Assembly (NCBI RefSeq): GCF_012349115.1
Contig: NZ_PQIG01000100.1
Span: forward strand, 124,001-188,000
DNA: 64,000 bases
DNA from: Rhizobium ruizarguesonis
Lineage (GTDB): Bacteria; Pseudomonadota; Alphaproteobacteria; Rhizobiales; Rhizobiaceae
Reading direction: 5' to 3'
Below the pieces are notes generated by a model. It saw nothing but the letters and a program-made list of their open reading frames with translations, did not search any database and was not told where the DNA came from. Every line of letters begins with the position of its first letter. The stretch's first letter is position 1. Shown here piece by piece: positions 63,117-64,000 of this stretch. The position numbers were made by a program, and so were the translations under genes.

Positions 63117-64000
63117 ATGGTTAGACTTTTTGGATATTTCTTCGGAATGGCCTGCGTCCTGTTTCTGGTCGCGGCGGCGGGTGTTGCCATCTATCTCGCC
63201 AATGTCGCGAAGGATCTCCCGGACTATGCCGTTCTGAACAGCTATGCGCCGCCGGTGACGACCCGCGTCCATGCCGGCAACGGCGCCCTGATGGCCGAGT
63301 ACGCCAAGGAAAAGCGTCTCTTCCTGCCGATCCAGGCTATTCCCGACCGAGTGAAGGCGGCTTTTCTGTCGGCCGAAGACAAGAATTTCTACAATCATCC
63401 GGGCGTTGATCTCACCGGCCTCGGCCGCGCCATCCTCGTTAACCTGCAGAATTTCGGTTCCGGCCGCCGCCCGGTCGGTGCCTCCACAATTACCCAGCAG
63501 GTGGCCAAGAACTTCCTTTTGAGCTCGGACCAGACGATCGACCGCAAGATCAAGGAAGCGATCCTCTCCTTCCGTATCGAGCAGGCCTACAGTAAGGACA
63601 AGATCCTCGAACTCTACCTGAACGAGATCTTCTTCGGTCTGAATTCCTATGGCATCGCCGGCGCAGCACTCACCTATTTCAACAAATCCGTCACCGAACT
63701 GACCGTCGCCGAAGCCGCCTATCTGGCATCGCTGCCGAAAGGCCCGGCCAATTATCATCCCTTCCGCCATCCGGAAGCAGCGCTCGAGCGTCGCAACTGG
63801 GTGATCGACCGGATGGTCGAGAACGGCTATGTCAGCCAACCTGACGGCGAGGAAGCCAAGAAGCAGCCGCTCGGCGTCACCGCCCGCACCACCGGCCCCT
63901 CGCTCTTTGCTTCGGATTTTTTCGCCGAAGCCGTGCGCCGCCAGCTGATTGACCAGTACGGCGAAAAGGTCCTCTATGAGGGCGGCCTTTCGGTGCGCAC
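63117..64000 (+). CDS. mrcA: Penicillin-binding protein 1A, N-terminal part (cut by window end)
   Basis: The frame is open from the ATG at 63117 to the window edge (294 codons seen). The N-terminus is MVRLFGYFFGMACVLFLVAA, a cytoplasmic tip and one transmembrane helix. The glycosyltransferase 51 domain follows: EDKNFYNHPGVDLTGLGRAI (catalytic Glu), GASTITQQVAKNFLL, and RKIKEAILSFRIEQ with LELYLNEIFFG. PBP1A polymerises and crosslinks peptidoglycan; the transpeptidase domain lies beyond the edge. Confidence 0.93.
   Translation, partial: MVRLFGYFFGMACVLFLVAAAGVAIYLANVAKDLPDYAVLNSYAPPVTTRVHAGNGALMAEYAKEKRLFLPIQAIPDRVKAAFLSAEDKNFYNHPGVDLTGLGRAILVNLQNFGSGRRPVGASTITQQVAKNFLLSSDQTIDRKIKEAILSFRIEQAYSKDKILELYLNEIFFGLNSYGIAGAALTYFNKSVTELTVAEAAYLASLPKGPANYHPFRHPEAALERRNWVIDRMVENGYVSQPDGEEAKKQPLGVTARTTGPSLFASDFFAEAVRRQLIDQYGEKVLYEGGLSVR

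Overview
The window reads as chromosomal DNA of a Rhizobium of the etli/leguminosarum type (Alphaproteobacteria, Rhizobiales). Support comes from the gene order (hupB, nuo operon, birA, rnj, proS, lolCD, dnaE; divK-pleD; pyrB-pyrC-plsY-dprA-topA-rnr), the high GC content, the DivK/PleD cell-cycle pair, a phosphate-starvation PhoB box of the rhizobial CTGTCAT-N4-CTGTCAT form, LexA boxes of the alphaproteobacterial GAAC-N7-GAAC form, and many dispersed palindromic intergenic repeats of rhizobial type. No prophage, transposase, CRISPR array or integrated island was seen; this is core genome.

Layout. 1-1900: probable tail of lon, hupB, then an FMN riboswitch upstream of the riboflavin importer ribN. 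1900-8300: small-gene region with a Pho-box-controlled phytase/esterase-like exported protein, an aldo/keto reductase, a cupin resembling manganese hydroxynitrile lyases, a Pho-box-associated methyltransferase, a glutathione peroxidase and two hypotheticals. 8380-9105: tRNA-Val(UAC) and two tandem tRNA-Asp(GUC). 9350-25587: complete 14-subunit respiratory complex I operon nuoA-N. It carries three extra elements: a 90-aa exported protein after nuoD, a long C-terminal extension on NuoE, and a separate protein after nuoF. The last two share a helix-hairpin-helix domain. 25587-32766: birA, RNase J, methylmalonyl-CoA epimerase, a DUF1467 protein, proS, lolC, lolD. 32850-37313: a DUF5680 gene and a 28-residue membrane micropeptide, each preceded by a LexA-type box, then dnaE. 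37437-41705: L,D-transpeptidase, LexA-box-associated dinB, a GNAT protein, a HAD-like protein and a DUF3572 protein. 41838-43601: divK-pleD. 43602-44346: AT-rich gene-free stretch ending in a structured candidate small RNA. 44347-56000, all on the minus strand: rpmG, an MFS transporter, DUF983, rnr, topA, dprA, plsY, pyrC-like, pyrB. 56171-64000: aidB-like dehydrogenase, rne, amiC and the start of the PBP1A gene.

How it fits together. The nuo block builds the FMN- and quinone-dependent NADH dehydrogenase. The riboflavin importer under an FMN riboswitch sits 7 kb away. The 33-40 kb region groups replication and repair genes with SOS-type operators. Three major ribonucleases (J, R and E) lie within 35 kb. 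The least described items are the LexA-box micropeptide, the HhH domains in complex I, the pyrC copy with substituted catalytic histidines, and the candidate small RNA near 44.1 kb. All calls come from reading the sequence; no database search was possible.
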